64,000 nucleotides of DNA from Azotobacter vinelandii (GTDB lineage Bacteria > Pseudomonadota > Gammaproteobacteria > Pseudomonadales > Pseudomonadaceae). The notes under the pieces were generated by a model that saw only the letters and a program-made list of their open reading frames with translations, was not told the origin of the DNA and made no database searches. Below are positions 44,325 to 53,323 of this stretch, piece by piece. Positions within the stretch are counted from its first letter, which is position 1. Every line of letters starts with the position of its first letter. The stretch is taken from NCBI RefSeq assembly GCF_001571105.1, contig NZ_BCTD01000016.1; one strand, written 5' to 3'. The position numbers were made by a program, and so were the translations under genes.

Positions 44325-44530
44325 ACCGGCTCCGCCGGGCGCGTGCCTCGCTCCACGCCCCGGCGGTTCCCGCCCGCATCCGGGAGACCTGCCATGCGAC
44401 TCTCCTCCTTGGCTTCAGTCGTTCCGGGGCGTGGCATGAGTCCGCTCGTCCGTTCCATCCCGCCCCGTACCCTGTCCGGCATTTCCGCCATCGATCCCCG
44501 GTACCGGGCGAAACACAGGAGGCAACCATC

Positions 44531-45469
44531 ATGAAGGTAGGTTTCATCGGCCTGGGCCGCATGGGCTCCGGCATGGCCGCCAACCTGCTCAAGGCCGGCC
44601 ACACCGTCACCGTCCACAACCGGACGCTGGAGAGGGCCGAGGCGCTGGTACGGGCCGGGGCCGGGCTGGCGACCGACGTGGCTCACGCCTGTCGTGACGC
44701 CGACGCCGTGTTCTCCATGCTGGCCAACGACGAAGCCGTGCGCGAAGTGGTATTCGGCGAGGGCGGCGTCCTCGCGGCATTGCCCGAGGGAGCCGTCCAT
44801 GTCTCGTCGAGCACCATCGGCGTGGCCCTGGCCGGAGAGCTGCAGGCCGCGCACGGCGAAGCTGGCCAGGGCTACGTCTCGGCGCCGGTGTTCGGCCGCC
44901 CGGACGCGGCCGCGGCCGGCAAGCTGTTCGTGGTCGCCGCCGGCGCCGACGACGCCGTCGCCAAGGTCGCTCCGCTGCTCGAGGCGATCGGCCAGAAGAC
45001 TTTCGGCGTTTCCGCGACACCACAGGCCGCCAATCTGGTCAAGCTCAGCGGCAACTTCCTGATCGCCTCGGTGATCGAATCCCTCGGCGAGGCGATGGCG
45101 CTGGCCGAAAAGGGCGGTATCGATCGCCACCAGTACCTGGACATCCTCACTTCCACGCTGTTCGGCGCACCGATCTACAAGACCTACGGCGCGCTGATCG
45201 CCGAGCGGAAATTCCAGCCGGCGGGGTTTGCCGCGTCGTTGGGCCAGAAGGACATCCGGCTGGTGCTGGCCGCCGCCGAGGCGCTGCAGGTGCCGTTGCC
45301 ACTGGCCAGTCTGCTGCGCGACCGCTTCCTGTCGCTGCTGGCCCACGGCGGCGAGGAGTTGGACTGGTCGGCCATCGGCGATCTGCCCGGACGCGACGCC
45401 GGTCTGGATACCGTCACCTCCGCCGGCTCGCCCGGCTTCCTGTCCACTACTCGGGAGAATGCCGGATGA
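44531..45469 (+). CDS. NAD(P)-dependent beta-hydroxyacid dehydrogenase (3-hydroxyisobutyrate dehydrogenase family)
   Basis: The 312-residue protein has the N-terminal Rossmann motif VGFIGLGRMGSGMAANLL, the substrate-binding region VSAPVFGRPDAAAAGKL and the catalytic Lys segment NLVKLSGNFL. It belongs to the 3-hydroxyisobutyrate/6-phosphogluconate dehydrogenase superfamily; the substrate is not known. Its stop overlaps the start of the cupin gene (ATGA). Confidence 0.86.
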   Translation: MKVGFIGLGRMGSGMAANLLKAGHTVTVHNRTLERAEALVRAGAGLATDVAHACRDADAVFSMLANDEAVREVVFGEGGVLAALPEGAVHVSSSTIGVALAGELQAAHGEAGQGYVSAPVFGRPDAAAAGKLFVVAAGADDAVAKVAPLLEAIGQKTFGVSATPQAANLVKLSGNFLIASVIESLGEAMALAEKGGIDRHQYLDILTSTLFGAPIYKTYGALIAERKFQPAGFAASLGQKDIRLVLAAAEALQVPLPLASLLRDRFLSLLAHGGEELDWSAIGDLPGRDAGLDTVTSAGSPGFLSTTRENAG

Positions 45470-46059
45470 GTCCCCTCGACAGACGACGCTTCAACGCCCT
45501 GCTCGCCGGCCTCGCCGCCACTGGAGCCCTGCCGCCCGCGCGCGGGATGACCCCGGCCGAGCCGGAGACGCTGCTGCTCGAGCGCAACGACTGGATGCCG
45601 AACAATCCGCGCCTGCCGGTGCTGCTCTATCGCGGCGCCATCCCGGCGTCCGGCCACGATCCGGCGGCGGCCTTCGAGGCCGCCTTCGATCGCAACGGCT
45701 GGCCCTCGGCCTGGCGCAACGGCGTCTATTCCTTCCACCACTACCATTCCACCGCCCACGAGGTGCTCGGCTTCGCCCGTGGCAGCGCGCGGCTCCTGCT
45801 CGGCGGGCCGGGCGGGCGCGAAGTCGTGGTCGGCGCCGGCGATGTCGCCCTGCTGCCGGTCGGCACCGGCCATTGCCGCCTGGAAGCGAGCGCGGATTTC
45901 CTGGTCGTGGGCGCCTATCCGCCGGGCCAGGGTCCCGACCTGTGCCGGGAAGCGCCCACGGCGCGAATGCTCGCGCATATGGAGAGCCTGCCGTTTCCCG
46001 GAACCGACCCGGTCTCCGGCGCGGCCACGCCGCTGGCCAGCCACTGGAAGGCCGGATGA
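45466..46059 (+). CDS. Exported cupin-domain protein
   Basis: The 197-residue protein starts with MSPLDRRRFNALLAGLAATG, a Tat-like signal, then a single cupin barrel with HHYHSTAHEVLGFARG (the HxHx(3)E-like metal site) and GDVALLPVGTGHCRLEA (second His motif). YjlB-type cupins have similar spacing. It overlaps the dehydrogenase gene by 4 bases, ends the operon and is convergent with mexF. Function is unknown; sugar or keto-acid isomerisation is possible. Confidence 0.8.
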   Translation: MSPLDRRRFNALLAGLAATGALPPARGMTPAEPETLLLERNDWMPNNPRLPVLLYRGAIPASGHDPAAAFEAAFDRNGWPSAWRNGVYSFHHYHSTAHEVLGFARGSARLLLGGPGGREVVVGAGDVALLPVGTGHCRLEASADFLVVGAYPPGQGPDLCREAPTARMLAHMESLPFPGTDPVSGAATPLASHWKAG

Positions 46060-46149
46060 GGACAGGGCCCCGGGCGGACGGCGCATGGCGAAGCGATCCG
46101 CCGCCGCTTGGCCGCGATGCGGGCTCCGCCTTGGCGGCACGCCATGGTT

Positions 46150-49100
46150 TCATCCCTGCGCTTCGAGTACCTGCCGGTTCCGACGGGCTTCGCGTCGTTC
46201 GACGAAAGCCCGTACCAGCACGAAGAATACCGGGGTCAACAGCAGGCCGAAGAGCGTCACGCCGATCATCCCGGAGAACACTGCCACCCCCATGGCATGG
46301 CGCATCTCGGCGCCGGCCCCGGAGGACAGCACCAGCGGCACCACGCCCATGATGAAGGCGATGGAGGTCATCAGGATCGGCCGCAGGCGCAGGCGGCAGG
46401 CCTCCAGCACGGCGGCGATGCGATCCAGGCCCTCCGCCTGCCGGTCCTTGGCGAACTCGACGATGAGGATGGCGTTCTTGCAGGCCAGCCCGACCAGCAC
46501 GATCAGGCCGATCTGGGTGAAGACGTTGTTGTCTCCGCCCGCGATCCTGACGCCGACGATGGCCGACAGCAGGGTCATGGGCACGATCAGGATCACCGCC
46601 AGCGGCAGGCCCCAGCTCTCGTACTGGGCGGCCAGGACCAGGAACGCCAGCAGCACGCAGAGCGGGAACACGAAGATGGCGGTATTGCCGGCGAGGATCT
46701 GCTGGTAGGTCAGTTCGGTCCACTCGAAGGTCATGCCGCCCGGCAGTTCCTCGCGCAGCAGCCGCTCCATCGCCGCCTCGGCCTGGCCGGAGCTGTAGCC
46801 GGGGGCGGCGGCGCAGTTGATCTCGGCGGTGAGAAAGCCGTTGTAGTGCATCACTCGATCGGGACCGGCGCTGCCTTCGATCCTGACGAAGGTCGACAGC
46901 GGCACCATCTCGCCACGGTTGTTGCGCACCTTGAGCTGGCCGATCTGTGCCGGTTCCAGGCGAAACCGCTGCTCGGCCTGGACATTGACTTGATAGGTAC
47001 GGCCGAAGCGGTTGAAGTCGTTGGCGTACAGCGATCCCAGATACACCTGCAGGGTGTCGAAAATGTCGCTGATGGCCACGCCGTGGGTCTTGGCCTTTTC
47101 CCGGTCGATGTCGGCGTCGACCTGCGGCACGTTCACCTGGTAGCTGGTGAACAGGCCGGCCAGCTCCGGCACCGTGCGGCTCTTGGCGATGACGTTCTGC
47201 ACCTGCCGATACAGCTCCTCGTAGCCGAGGCCGCCACGGTCCTGGACCTGCACGCGGAAGCCGCCGATGGTGCCGAGGCCCTGCACCGGCGGCGGTGGGA
47301 AGATGGCGATGTAGGCGTCCTGGATCTCGGCGAACCGGCGGTTCAGCTCGGCGGCGATGGCATCCGCCGACAGCGACGGGTCCTGGCGTTCCTCGAAGGA
47401 CTTGAGGGGGGTGAAGACGATGCCGCTGTTCGGGCTGTTGGTGAAGCCGTTGATCGACAGGCCGGGGAAGGCCACGGTGTCGGCTACCCCCGGATGCCGG
47501 CCGGCGATCTCCGACATGCGCTGGATCACCGCATCGGTGCGGTCGAGGGTGGCGGCGTCCGGCAACTGGGCGAAGGCGACCAGGTACTGCTTGTCCTGCG
47601 GCGGTACGAAGCCTGTCGGGGTGCTGGAGAAGCCCAGCCAGGTCAGGCCCATCAGCCCGCCGTAGACCAGCAGGGCGATGGCACTGCCGCGCAGCACGTG
47701 GCGCACGGTAGCGACATAGCCGTGGCTGGCGCGCTCGAACAGGCGGTTGAAGGGCCCGAACAGCCAGCCGCCGAGCAGCCTGTCGAGCACCCGGGAGAAA
47801 CGGTCCTTGGGCGCGTGGTGGTCCTTGAGCAGCACGGCGGCTAGGGCCGGCGACAGGGTCAGCGAATTGAATGCCGAGATCACCGTGGAGATGGCGATGG
47901 TCAGGGCGAACTGCTGGTAGAACTGTCCGGTCAGGCCGGAGATGAACGCCGTCGGCACGAACACCGCGCAAAGCACCAGGGCCGTGGCGACGATGGGGCC
48001 GGTCACCTCCTGCATGGCCTGGCGGGTCGCCTCCAGGGGCGGCTTGCCGAGGGCGATGTTGCGCTCGACGTTCTCCACCACCACGATCGCGTCGTCCACC
48101 ACGATGCCGATGGCCAGCACCAGGCCGAACAGCGACAGGGCGTTGAGCGAGAAGCCGAACAGGTGCATCACCGCGAAGGTACCGATCAGCGACACCGGTA
48201 CCGCCGCCAGGGGAATGATCGAGGCGCGCCAGGTCTGCAGGAACAGGATCACCACCAGCACCACCAGGACGATCGCCTCGAACAGGGTGTGCACCACCGC
48301 CTCGATGGAGCCGCGCACGAACACGGTCGGGTCGTAGACGATGGAGTAGTCGACGCCCTGCGGAAAGCTCCGCTTCAGCTCGGCCATGCGCGCGCGCACC
48401 GCGTCGGAGATATCGATGGCGTTGGAGCCGGGACGCTGGAAGACCGGCATGGCCACGGCCGGCCGGTTGTTCAGTTGCGAGCGCAGGGCGTACTGGCTGG
48501 AGCCCAGTTCGATGCGGGCGATGTCCTTCAGGCGGGTGATCTCACCGTCCTCACCTGCACGGACGATGATGTTTTCGAACTCCTCCTCGCTGACCAGGCG
48601 GCCCTGGGTGTTGATCGACAGCTGGAAGCCGGTGTCGCCCGGTGCCGGCGGTGCGCCGAGGGAGCCGGCGGCGACCTGACGGTTCTGCTCGCGGATGGCG
48701 TCGACCACGTCCATAGCGGTGAGGCCGCGCGAGGCCACCCGGTGCGGATCGAGCCAGACGCGCAGGGAGTAGTTGCCGAGGCCGAACAGTTGCACGTCGC
48801 CCACGCCGTCGAGACGCGCCAGTTCGTCCTTGACGTTGAGCGTGGCGTAGTTGGACAGGTAGAGCATGTCGTAGCGTTCGTCCGGCGAGGTCAGGTGAAC
48901 CACCATGGTCAGGTCCGGCGAGGCCTTGTCGACGGTCACGCCGAGGCGCTGCACTTCGGTGGGCAGGGTCGGCATGGTGCGGGTCACGCGGTTCTGCACC
49001 TGCACCTGGGCGTTGTCCAGATCGGTGCCGAGGGCGAAGGTGATGGTCAGGGTCAGCTTGCCGTCGGAGGTGGCCTGGGACGACATGTAGAGCATTCCCT

Positions 49101-49323
49101 CGACGCCGACGATGGCCTGTTCCAGCGGCGAGGCGACCGTTTCGCCGATCACCTTGGGGTTGGCGCCCGGGAAGTTGGCGCGCACCACCACGGTGGGCGG
49201 CACCACTTCCGGGTATTCGCTGATCGGCAACTGGAACAGTGCGATGGCGCCGCCGATCAGGGTCAGCAGCGAGAGCACGGCGGCGAAGATCGGCCGGTGG
49301 ATGAAGAATTGCGAGAAGTTCAT
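46150..49323 (-). CDS. mexF: MexF, RND multidrug efflux transporter
   Basis: The 1057-residue inner-membrane RND pump starts MNFSQFFIHRPIFAAVLSLL and is very similar to P. aeruginosa MexF throughout. The proton-relay helix has GIVVDDAIVVVENVERN (paired Asp in TM4), and GLACKNAILIVEFAKD is in TM10. With MexE and an outer-membrane channel it exports chloramphenicol, fluoroquinolones and quinolone signals. The ATG overlaps the mexE stop by 4 bases. No oprN follows; the next gene is a convergent cupin gene, so the outer-membrane partner must be encoded elsewhere. Confidence 0.96.
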   Translation of the reverse strand: MNFSQFFIHRPIFAAVLSLLTLIGGAIALFQLPISEYPEVVPPTVVVRANFPGANPKVIGETVASPLEQAIVGVEGMLYMSSQATSDGKLTLTITFALGTDLDNAQVQVQNRVTRTMPTLPTEVQRLGVTVDKASPDLTMVVHLTSPDERYDMLYLSNYATLNVKDELARLDGVGDVQLFGLGNYSLRVWLDPHRVASRGLTAMDVVDAIREQNRQVAAGSLGAPPAPGDTGFQLSINTQGRLVSEEEFENIIVRAGEDGEITRLKDIARIELGSSQYALRSQLNNRPAVAMPVFQRPGSNAIDISDAVRARMAELKRSFPQGVDYSIVYDPTVFVRGSIEAVVHTLFEAIVLVVLVVILFLQTWRASIIPLAAVPVSLIGTFAVMHLFGFSLNALSLFGLVLAIGIVVDDAIVVVENVERNIALGKPPLEATRQAMQEVTGPIVATALVLCAVFVPTAFISGLTGQFYQQFALTIAISTVISAFNSLTLSPALAAVLLKDHHAPKDRFSRVLDRLLGGWLFGPFNRLFERASHGYVATVRHVLRGSAIALLVYGGLMGLTWLGFSSTPTGFVPPQDKQYLVAFAQLPDAATLDRTDAVIQRMSEIAGRHPGVADTVAFPGLSINGFTNSPNSGIVFTPLKSFEERQDPSLSADAIAAELNRRFAEIQDAYIAIFPPPPVQGLGTIGGFRVQVQDRGGLGYEELYRQVQNVIAKSRTVPELAGLFTSYQVNVPQVDADIDREKAKTHGVAISDIFDTLQVYLGSLYANDFNRFGRTYQVNVQAEQRFRLEPAQIGQLKVRNNRGEMVPLSTFVRIEGSAGPDRVMHYNGFLTAEINCAAAPGYSSGQAEAAMERLLREELPGGMTFEWTELTYQQILAGNTAIFVFPLCVLLAFLVLAAQYESWGLPLAVILIVPMTLLSAIVGVRIAGGDNNVFTQIGLIVLVGLACKNAILIVEFAKDRQAEGLDRIAAVLEACRLRLRPILMTSIAFIMGVVPLVLSSGAGAEMRHAMGVAVFSGMIGVTLFGLLLTPVFFVLVRAFVERREARRNRQVLEAQG

Positions 49324-50558
49324 GGGCGCCCGTCCTCGACCGCGCTCGCGCGACTCGCCACGCGGGATGCGGCATCGCCTTCCAGCGCCCGACGCTGGCG
49401 GGCCAGGGCGGCAAGGGTATCGGCATCGGCCATGGGCACGTCCTGCGCTTCCACGGCGCTGCCGGGCAGGGCGCGCTGCAGGCCGTTGACCACGATCCGC
49501 TCGCCCTTGGCCAGGCCCTGGCGGACGATGCGCAGGCTCTCCAGCTTCGGTCCCAGCTCGACGGTGCGGTAACTCAGGGTGTTGTCCGCGCCGAGGACCA
49601 GGACGAATTTCTTGCCCAGGTCGGTGCCGATCGCGGTGTCCTGGATCAGGGTGGCGGCGTAGGTGTCGCTACCGACCAGCCGGATGCGTGCATACAGACC
49701 GGGCGTGAAGCGGCCATCGGCATTGTCGAGCACCGCGCGGCCGCGGATGGTGCCGGTGCGCGGATTGACCTGGTTGTCGAGAAAGTCCAGTCGGCCCAGG
49801 TACGGATGGCCATTCTCGCCGGTCAGGCCGAGGTACACCGGTGCGGCGGCGCGGGTATCGCCGCCGTTGCGCCGGGCCCGCTCGGCGTATTTGAGGAAGA
49901 TGCGCTCGTCGGCATCGAAATAGGCGTAGACACGATCGGTGGATACCACCGTGGTCAGCAGGGCCTGGCCGGCGTTGACCAGGTTGCCGGCGGTGATCTC
50001 GGCGCGGCCGACGCGGCCGTCGATGGGCGAGACGACACGGGTGAAGCCGAGGTCCAGGCGGGCATTGTCCAACTGTGCCTGGATCGCGGCGAGCGCCGCG
50101 CGAGCCTCCTGGGCGGCGCTGGCCCGGGCATCGGCCAGTTCGGTGGAGATGGCCTTGCTGGCACGCAGGCGCTCGCCGCGCTGGGCCTCCTTGGCGGCGC
50201 GGGCAAGGCCGGTGCGGGCCTGCTGCAGTTCGGCCTCCAGGCGCTTGACCTCGGCCTCGAAGGGGCGCGGGTCGATCTGGAACAGCAGTTCGCCTTTCTT
50301 CACCAGGCCGCCTTCGACGAAGGCCACCCGGTCGATGTAGCCGGACACCCGCGGGCGGACCTCCACCGACTCCGGCGCCTCGAGGCGTCCCGAGAGTTCG
50401 TCCCATTCGTTGATCGGCTGTTCGATGACTTCCGCGACGCTGACCTTGACTGGCGGCGCCGACGGGGCGGTTTCCGGGGCTTTGCGGCAAGCGTTCAGGG
50501 TCAAAAGGGCGGTGATGGCCAGAGCGAGATGCCGGGGCCGGGATAGGAACGGTTCCAT
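49320..50558 (-). CDS. mexE: MexE, RND efflux membrane fusion protein
   Basis: The 412-residue periplasmic adaptor is a lipoprotein, with Cys24 in the lipobox LNAC. The lipoyl half-motifs SGRLEAPESVEVRPRVSGYI and VSPIDGRVGRAEITAGNLV flank a helical hairpin (about 100-160), followed by beta-barrel and membrane-proximal domains. It precedes and overlaps mexF. The 87-base gap to mexT contains ATC and GAT half-sites at 50623-50625 and 50641-50643 reminiscent of MexT-bound sequences, although the spacing is not the standard one. Confidence 0.95.
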   Translation of the reverse strand: MEPFLSRPRHLALAITALLTLNACRKAPETAPSAPPVKVSVAEVIEQPINEWDELSGRLEAPESVEVRPRVSGYIDRVAFVEGGLVKKGELLFQIDPRPFEAEVKRLEAELQQARTGLARAAKEAQRGERLRASKAISTELADARASAAQEARAALAAIQAQLDNARLDLGFTRVVSPIDGRVGRAEITAGNLVNAGQALLTTVVSTDRVYAYFDADERIFLKYAERARRNGGDTRAAAPVYLGLTGENGHPYLGRLDFLDNQVNPRTGTIRGRAVLDNADGRFTPGLYARIRLVGSDTYAATLIQDTAIGTDLGKKFVLVLGADNTLSYRTVELGPKLESLRIVRQGLAKGERIVVNGLQRALPGSAVEAQDVPMADADTLAALARQRRALEGDAASRVASRASAVEDGRP

Positions 50559-50645
50559 GTATGACTCCGCCGGTCGTATGTATGAGTGCGCGGAGTCTGG
50601 GATGCGTGTCCGGCGGCGACGAATCGAATGTCGCGAAGTTGATTA

Positions 50646-51590
50646 TCAGTCGGAGTGATGGGGCGGGTCTGTCCGGACCAGACTGTCGGGATCGCCGCAG
50701 AACATCTGGATGCGCGAGCGCAGCCAGCGCTCGGCCGGGTCGTTGTCCTGGGCGCCGCGCCAGACCATGTGCAACTCGAAGGCGGGCGTCGCCAGGGGCA
50801 GCGCCTCGGCGCGCAGGCCGCCGACGGCGGTCAGGGCCGCGGCGGTGTAGTCGGGCACGCTGGCGACGATGTCGGTGCCGGCGAGCAGAGTGCCCAGGCC
50901 GTTGAACTGGGGAACGGCCAGCACCACGCGGCGCGTGCGGCCCAGTTTGGCCAGTTCGTCGTCGATGAAACCGCAGAGGTCGCCGGCGAAGGACACCAGC
51001 GCATGGGGCCGTGCGCAGTAGTCGTCCAGGCTCAGCGCGCCGGGGATGGCATCGGCCCGCAGCAGGCGCGGCATGCTCCGGCGCAGCACCCGGCGCTTGG
51101 CATTGGCCGGCAGCGCCTCGGTGTAGCCGACACCCACCGAGATTTCGCCCGAGGCCAGTAACTGCGGCATCAGCAGATAGTTGGCGCGGCGCACGACCAG
51201 GGTGATGTCCGGTGCCTCGGCGCGCAGGCGGCGCAACAGTGGCGGCAGCAGGGCGAACTCCACGTCGTCGGAGAGACCGAGGCGGAACACCGCCGTGCTG
51301 GTCGCCGGGGCGAAGTCGGCCGCCCGGCTGACGGCAGTGGAGATCGAGTCGAGGGCGGGGGAGAGCAGGGCGAAGATTTCCAGCGCCCGGGTGGTCGGCT
51401 CCATGTTGCGGCCGGTGCGGACGAAGAGCGGATCGTCGAACAGGTTGCGCAGGCGGGCCAGGGCCGCGCTGATCGCCGGTTGGCCGAGAAAGAGCTTCTC
51501 CGCCGTGCGGGTCACGCTGCGCTCGTGCATCAGCGTCTCGAAGACGATCAACAGGTTCAGATCGAGGCGGCGCAGATCGTTACGGTTCAT
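50646..51590 (-). CDS. mexT: MexT, LysR-family activator of mexEF
   Basis: The 314-residue LysR protein closely matches P. aeruginosa MexT: it starts MNRNDLRRLDLNLLIVFETL, has the helix-turn-helix with LGQPAISAALARLRNLFDDP and the DPLFVRTG segment, and ends in WRGAQDNDPAERWLRSRI. MexT activates mexEF-oprN and mexS under electrophile or disulfide stress. The frame is intact here, whereas in many P. aeruginosa strains it carries an inactivating insertion. It lies upstream of mexE on the same strand and is divergent from mexS. Confidence 0.95.
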   Translation of the reverse strand: MNRNDLRRLDLNLLIVFETLMHERSVTRTAEKLFLGQPAISAALARLRNLFDDPLFVRTGRNMEPTTRALEIFALLSPALDSISTAVSRAADFAPATSTAVFRLGLSDDVEFALLPPLLRRLRAEAPDITLVVRRANYLLMPQLLASGEISVGVGYTEALPANAKRRVLRRSMPRLLRADAIPGALSLDDYCARPHALVSFAGDLCGFIDDELAKLGRTRRVVLAVPQFNGLGTLLAGTDIVASVPDYTAAALTAVGGLRAEALPLATPAFELHMVWRGAQDNDPAERWLRSRIQMFCGDPDSLVRTDPPHHSD

Positions 51591-51773
51591 TCGTTTCGTC
51601 CGTTGGCTGGGGCAAAGGTGCAGGCCGGGCCGCTACACGTCAAGGGCAGGGCCCGTCGGCACGGGAGGGCCGCGAATCAGCGGCGTGCATGTCGACTATC
51701 GAAGGGGGTTAGGTGGAGTTGCCTGGCCAGCCCGGCTAGAGTCGGGGAGGATGACTTCGAGATGAGGTAGGCG

Positions 51774-52796
51774 ATGTCCCGCATGATCCGTTTCCACGCG
51801 TTCGGCGATGCCGACGTGCTGCGTCTGGAGGAGCTGCCGACCCCGCGGCCGGGACCGGGCGAAGTGCTGGTGCAGGTGGAGGCGCTGGGTCTTGGCTGGC
51901 AGGACGTGCTGTGGCGGCAGAACCTCGCGCCGGAACGGGCGCGACTGCCGGCCGGCCTGGGTTACGAACTGGCCGGGCGCGTGGCGGCGATGGGCGAGGA
52001 TGTCGCCGATCTGGCGCCGGGCATGCCGGTCGCCAGTTTCCCGGCACACTCGCCGAACCGCTATCCGGCCTGTGGCGACCTGGTACTGATGCCGCGTGCC
52101 AGCCTGGCGGTCTATCCCGAGGTACTCTCGGCGCGAGAGGCGGCGGTGCACTACACACCTTACCTCTATGCCTACTTCGCCCTGGTCGGCCTGGCCCGGC
52201 TGCGCCCCGGCCAAAGGCTGCTGGTCACCGAGGCCGGACACTGCCTGGCGCCGCAGGCAGTGCAACTGGCCAAGGCCCTGGGGGCCGAAGTGATCGCCGC
52301 CACCAGTCAGCCCGCGAGCCGGGAATTCATCCGCCGGATGGGGGCCGACAAGGTCATCGTCACCGAGGAGCAGGATCTGGTGCTGGAAGTGCAGCGCCAT
52401 ACCCGCGGCGCGGGTGTCGAGGTGGTGCTGGACCAGTGCGGCGGGCCGCAGATGAAGCTGCTCGGCGATCTGGCCGCGCTGCGCGGCAAGCTGATTCTCT
52501 ATGGGCTCAATGGCGGCAACGATGCGAGCTTCCCGGCCTGCGCGGCTTTCCAGAAGCATCTGCAGTTCTTCCGCCACTGCATCCTGGATTTCACCGGCCA
52601 TTCCGAACTGGGCATAGAGCCCGACCGCGAGGCCGTCCGGGCGGCACTGCAGCGGATCGACGAACTGACCATGCAGGGATTGCTGCGCCCGCCCATCGAC
52701 CGGGTGTTCGCCTTCGAGGATTTCGTCGCGGCGAACCGCTATCTGGAAAGCGATCCCGATCGTGGGCGTGTGGTGCTCGAGTTGCCGGCCGGCTGA
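51774..52796 (+). CDS. mexS: MexS-type quinone oxidoreductase-like protein
   Basis: The 340-residue zinc-less MDR-family protein resembles P. aeruginosa MexS: RFHAFGDADVLRLEELP, WQDVLWRQNLAPERARLPAG, ASFPAHSPNRYP, LVTEAGHCLAPQAVQLAKALG (cofactor site) and KLILYGLNGGND. In P. aeruginosa, MexS is divergent from mexT and its loss causes MexT-dependent mexEF induction, probably by letting a toxic electrophile build up. The same divergent order is kept here. A GAGGTAGG ribosome site precedes the ATG. Confidence 0.93.
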   Translation: MSRMIRFHAFGDADVLRLEELPTPRPGPGEVLVQVEALGLGWQDVLWRQNLAPERARLPAGLGYELAGRVAAMGEDVADLAPGMPVASFPAHSPNRYPACGDLVLMPRASLAVYPEVLSAREAAVHYTPYLYAYFALVGLARLRPGQRLLVTEAGHCLAPQAVQLAKALGAEVIAATSQPASREFIRRMGADKVIVTEEQDLVLEVQRHTRGAGVEVVLDQCGGPQMKLLGDLAALRGKLILYGLNGGNDASFPACAAFQKHLQFFRHCILDFTGHSELGIEPDREAVRAALQRIDELTMQGLLRPPIDRVFAFEDFVAANRYLESDPDRGRVVLELPAG

Positions 52797-52994
52797 TGCG
52801 TGCCCGCCAGGGCACATCCTGTCGGCGCGGATGGCCGTGGCACGACGGGACTGTCACGCTTCTACCTGCGCTTCGGCTTCGAGGTCGTGAACAGCGGTCG
52901 CCGAGGAGGTCCGGGAAGAGGGGTGGGAAAATACTGGCGCAAGGAGCGCCATATCTGGTGTGCTTGCAAGGGACGCCGCTGACTGTCTATCGAT

Positions 52995-53213
52995 ATGCAT
53001 CTGGATTTTTTCACGCTCTACATCGTCATTGTCCTCGTCTCTTTTGCGCTCTCCGCCATCTGGGCGGCGATCGCCTGGCGCCATCGATCGTTTTTCGCCG
53101 CACGCATCTGGTTCGCCGCCTGTTCGCTGACCGCGTCGGGCGGCGTGATTCTTCCTTTTCAGCACCTGAGCGCAGTACTGAACCGCCCCGGGAATCCCGG
53201 GCGGTTCGGTTAA
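52995..53213 (+). pseudogene. Truncated GGDEF-protein remnant (N-terminal membrane segment only)
   Basis: The 72-residue frame starts MHLDFFTLYIVIVLVSFALS and continues IWAAIAWRHRSFFAARIWFA, which strongly resembles the N-terminal membrane region of GGDEF diguanylate cyclases. After about 55 residues the similarity stops and the frame runs into a GC-rich hairpin that encodes its last residues. The catalytic domain is missing; an internal deletion that fused the 5' end to the terminator best explains it. Confidence 0.6.
53181..53206 (+). terminator. Hairpin ending the truncated GGDEF gene
   Basis: AACCGCCCCGGG and CCCGGGCGGTT form an 11-pair stem with one bulged C and an AAT loop. No long T-run follows. 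The hairpin lies inside the last codons of the remnant reading frame. Confidence 0.55.
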
Positions 53214-53323
53214 TGACGGTCGTCGTCTTCCGGCCGGAAAACATCATTACGCTGTCACACGCGGCTGACACCCTTGGCGCGCATTTCGCCAACACTGCGC
53301 TGTCATCCGGTCCGGGAGAAAAC

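Noticed and set aside
46108..47844. Long plus-strand frame opposite mexF
   Set aside because: It is the antisense shadow of mexF, with no ribosome site or recognised motif.
45491..47971. Long second frame on the minus strand inside mexF
   Set aside because: It overlaps the well-conserved mexF frame and encodes Arg/Pro/Gly-rich sequence with no family match.
50623..50643. Standard MexT nod-box upstream of mexE
   Set aside because: ATC and GAT half-sites are present, but the spacing does not fit the standard pattern, so it is mentioned only with mexE.
53252..53271. Pho box upstream of phoA
   Set aside because: The half-sites CTGTCAC and CTGACAC are separated by 6 bases instead of 4; too uncertain to list as a site.
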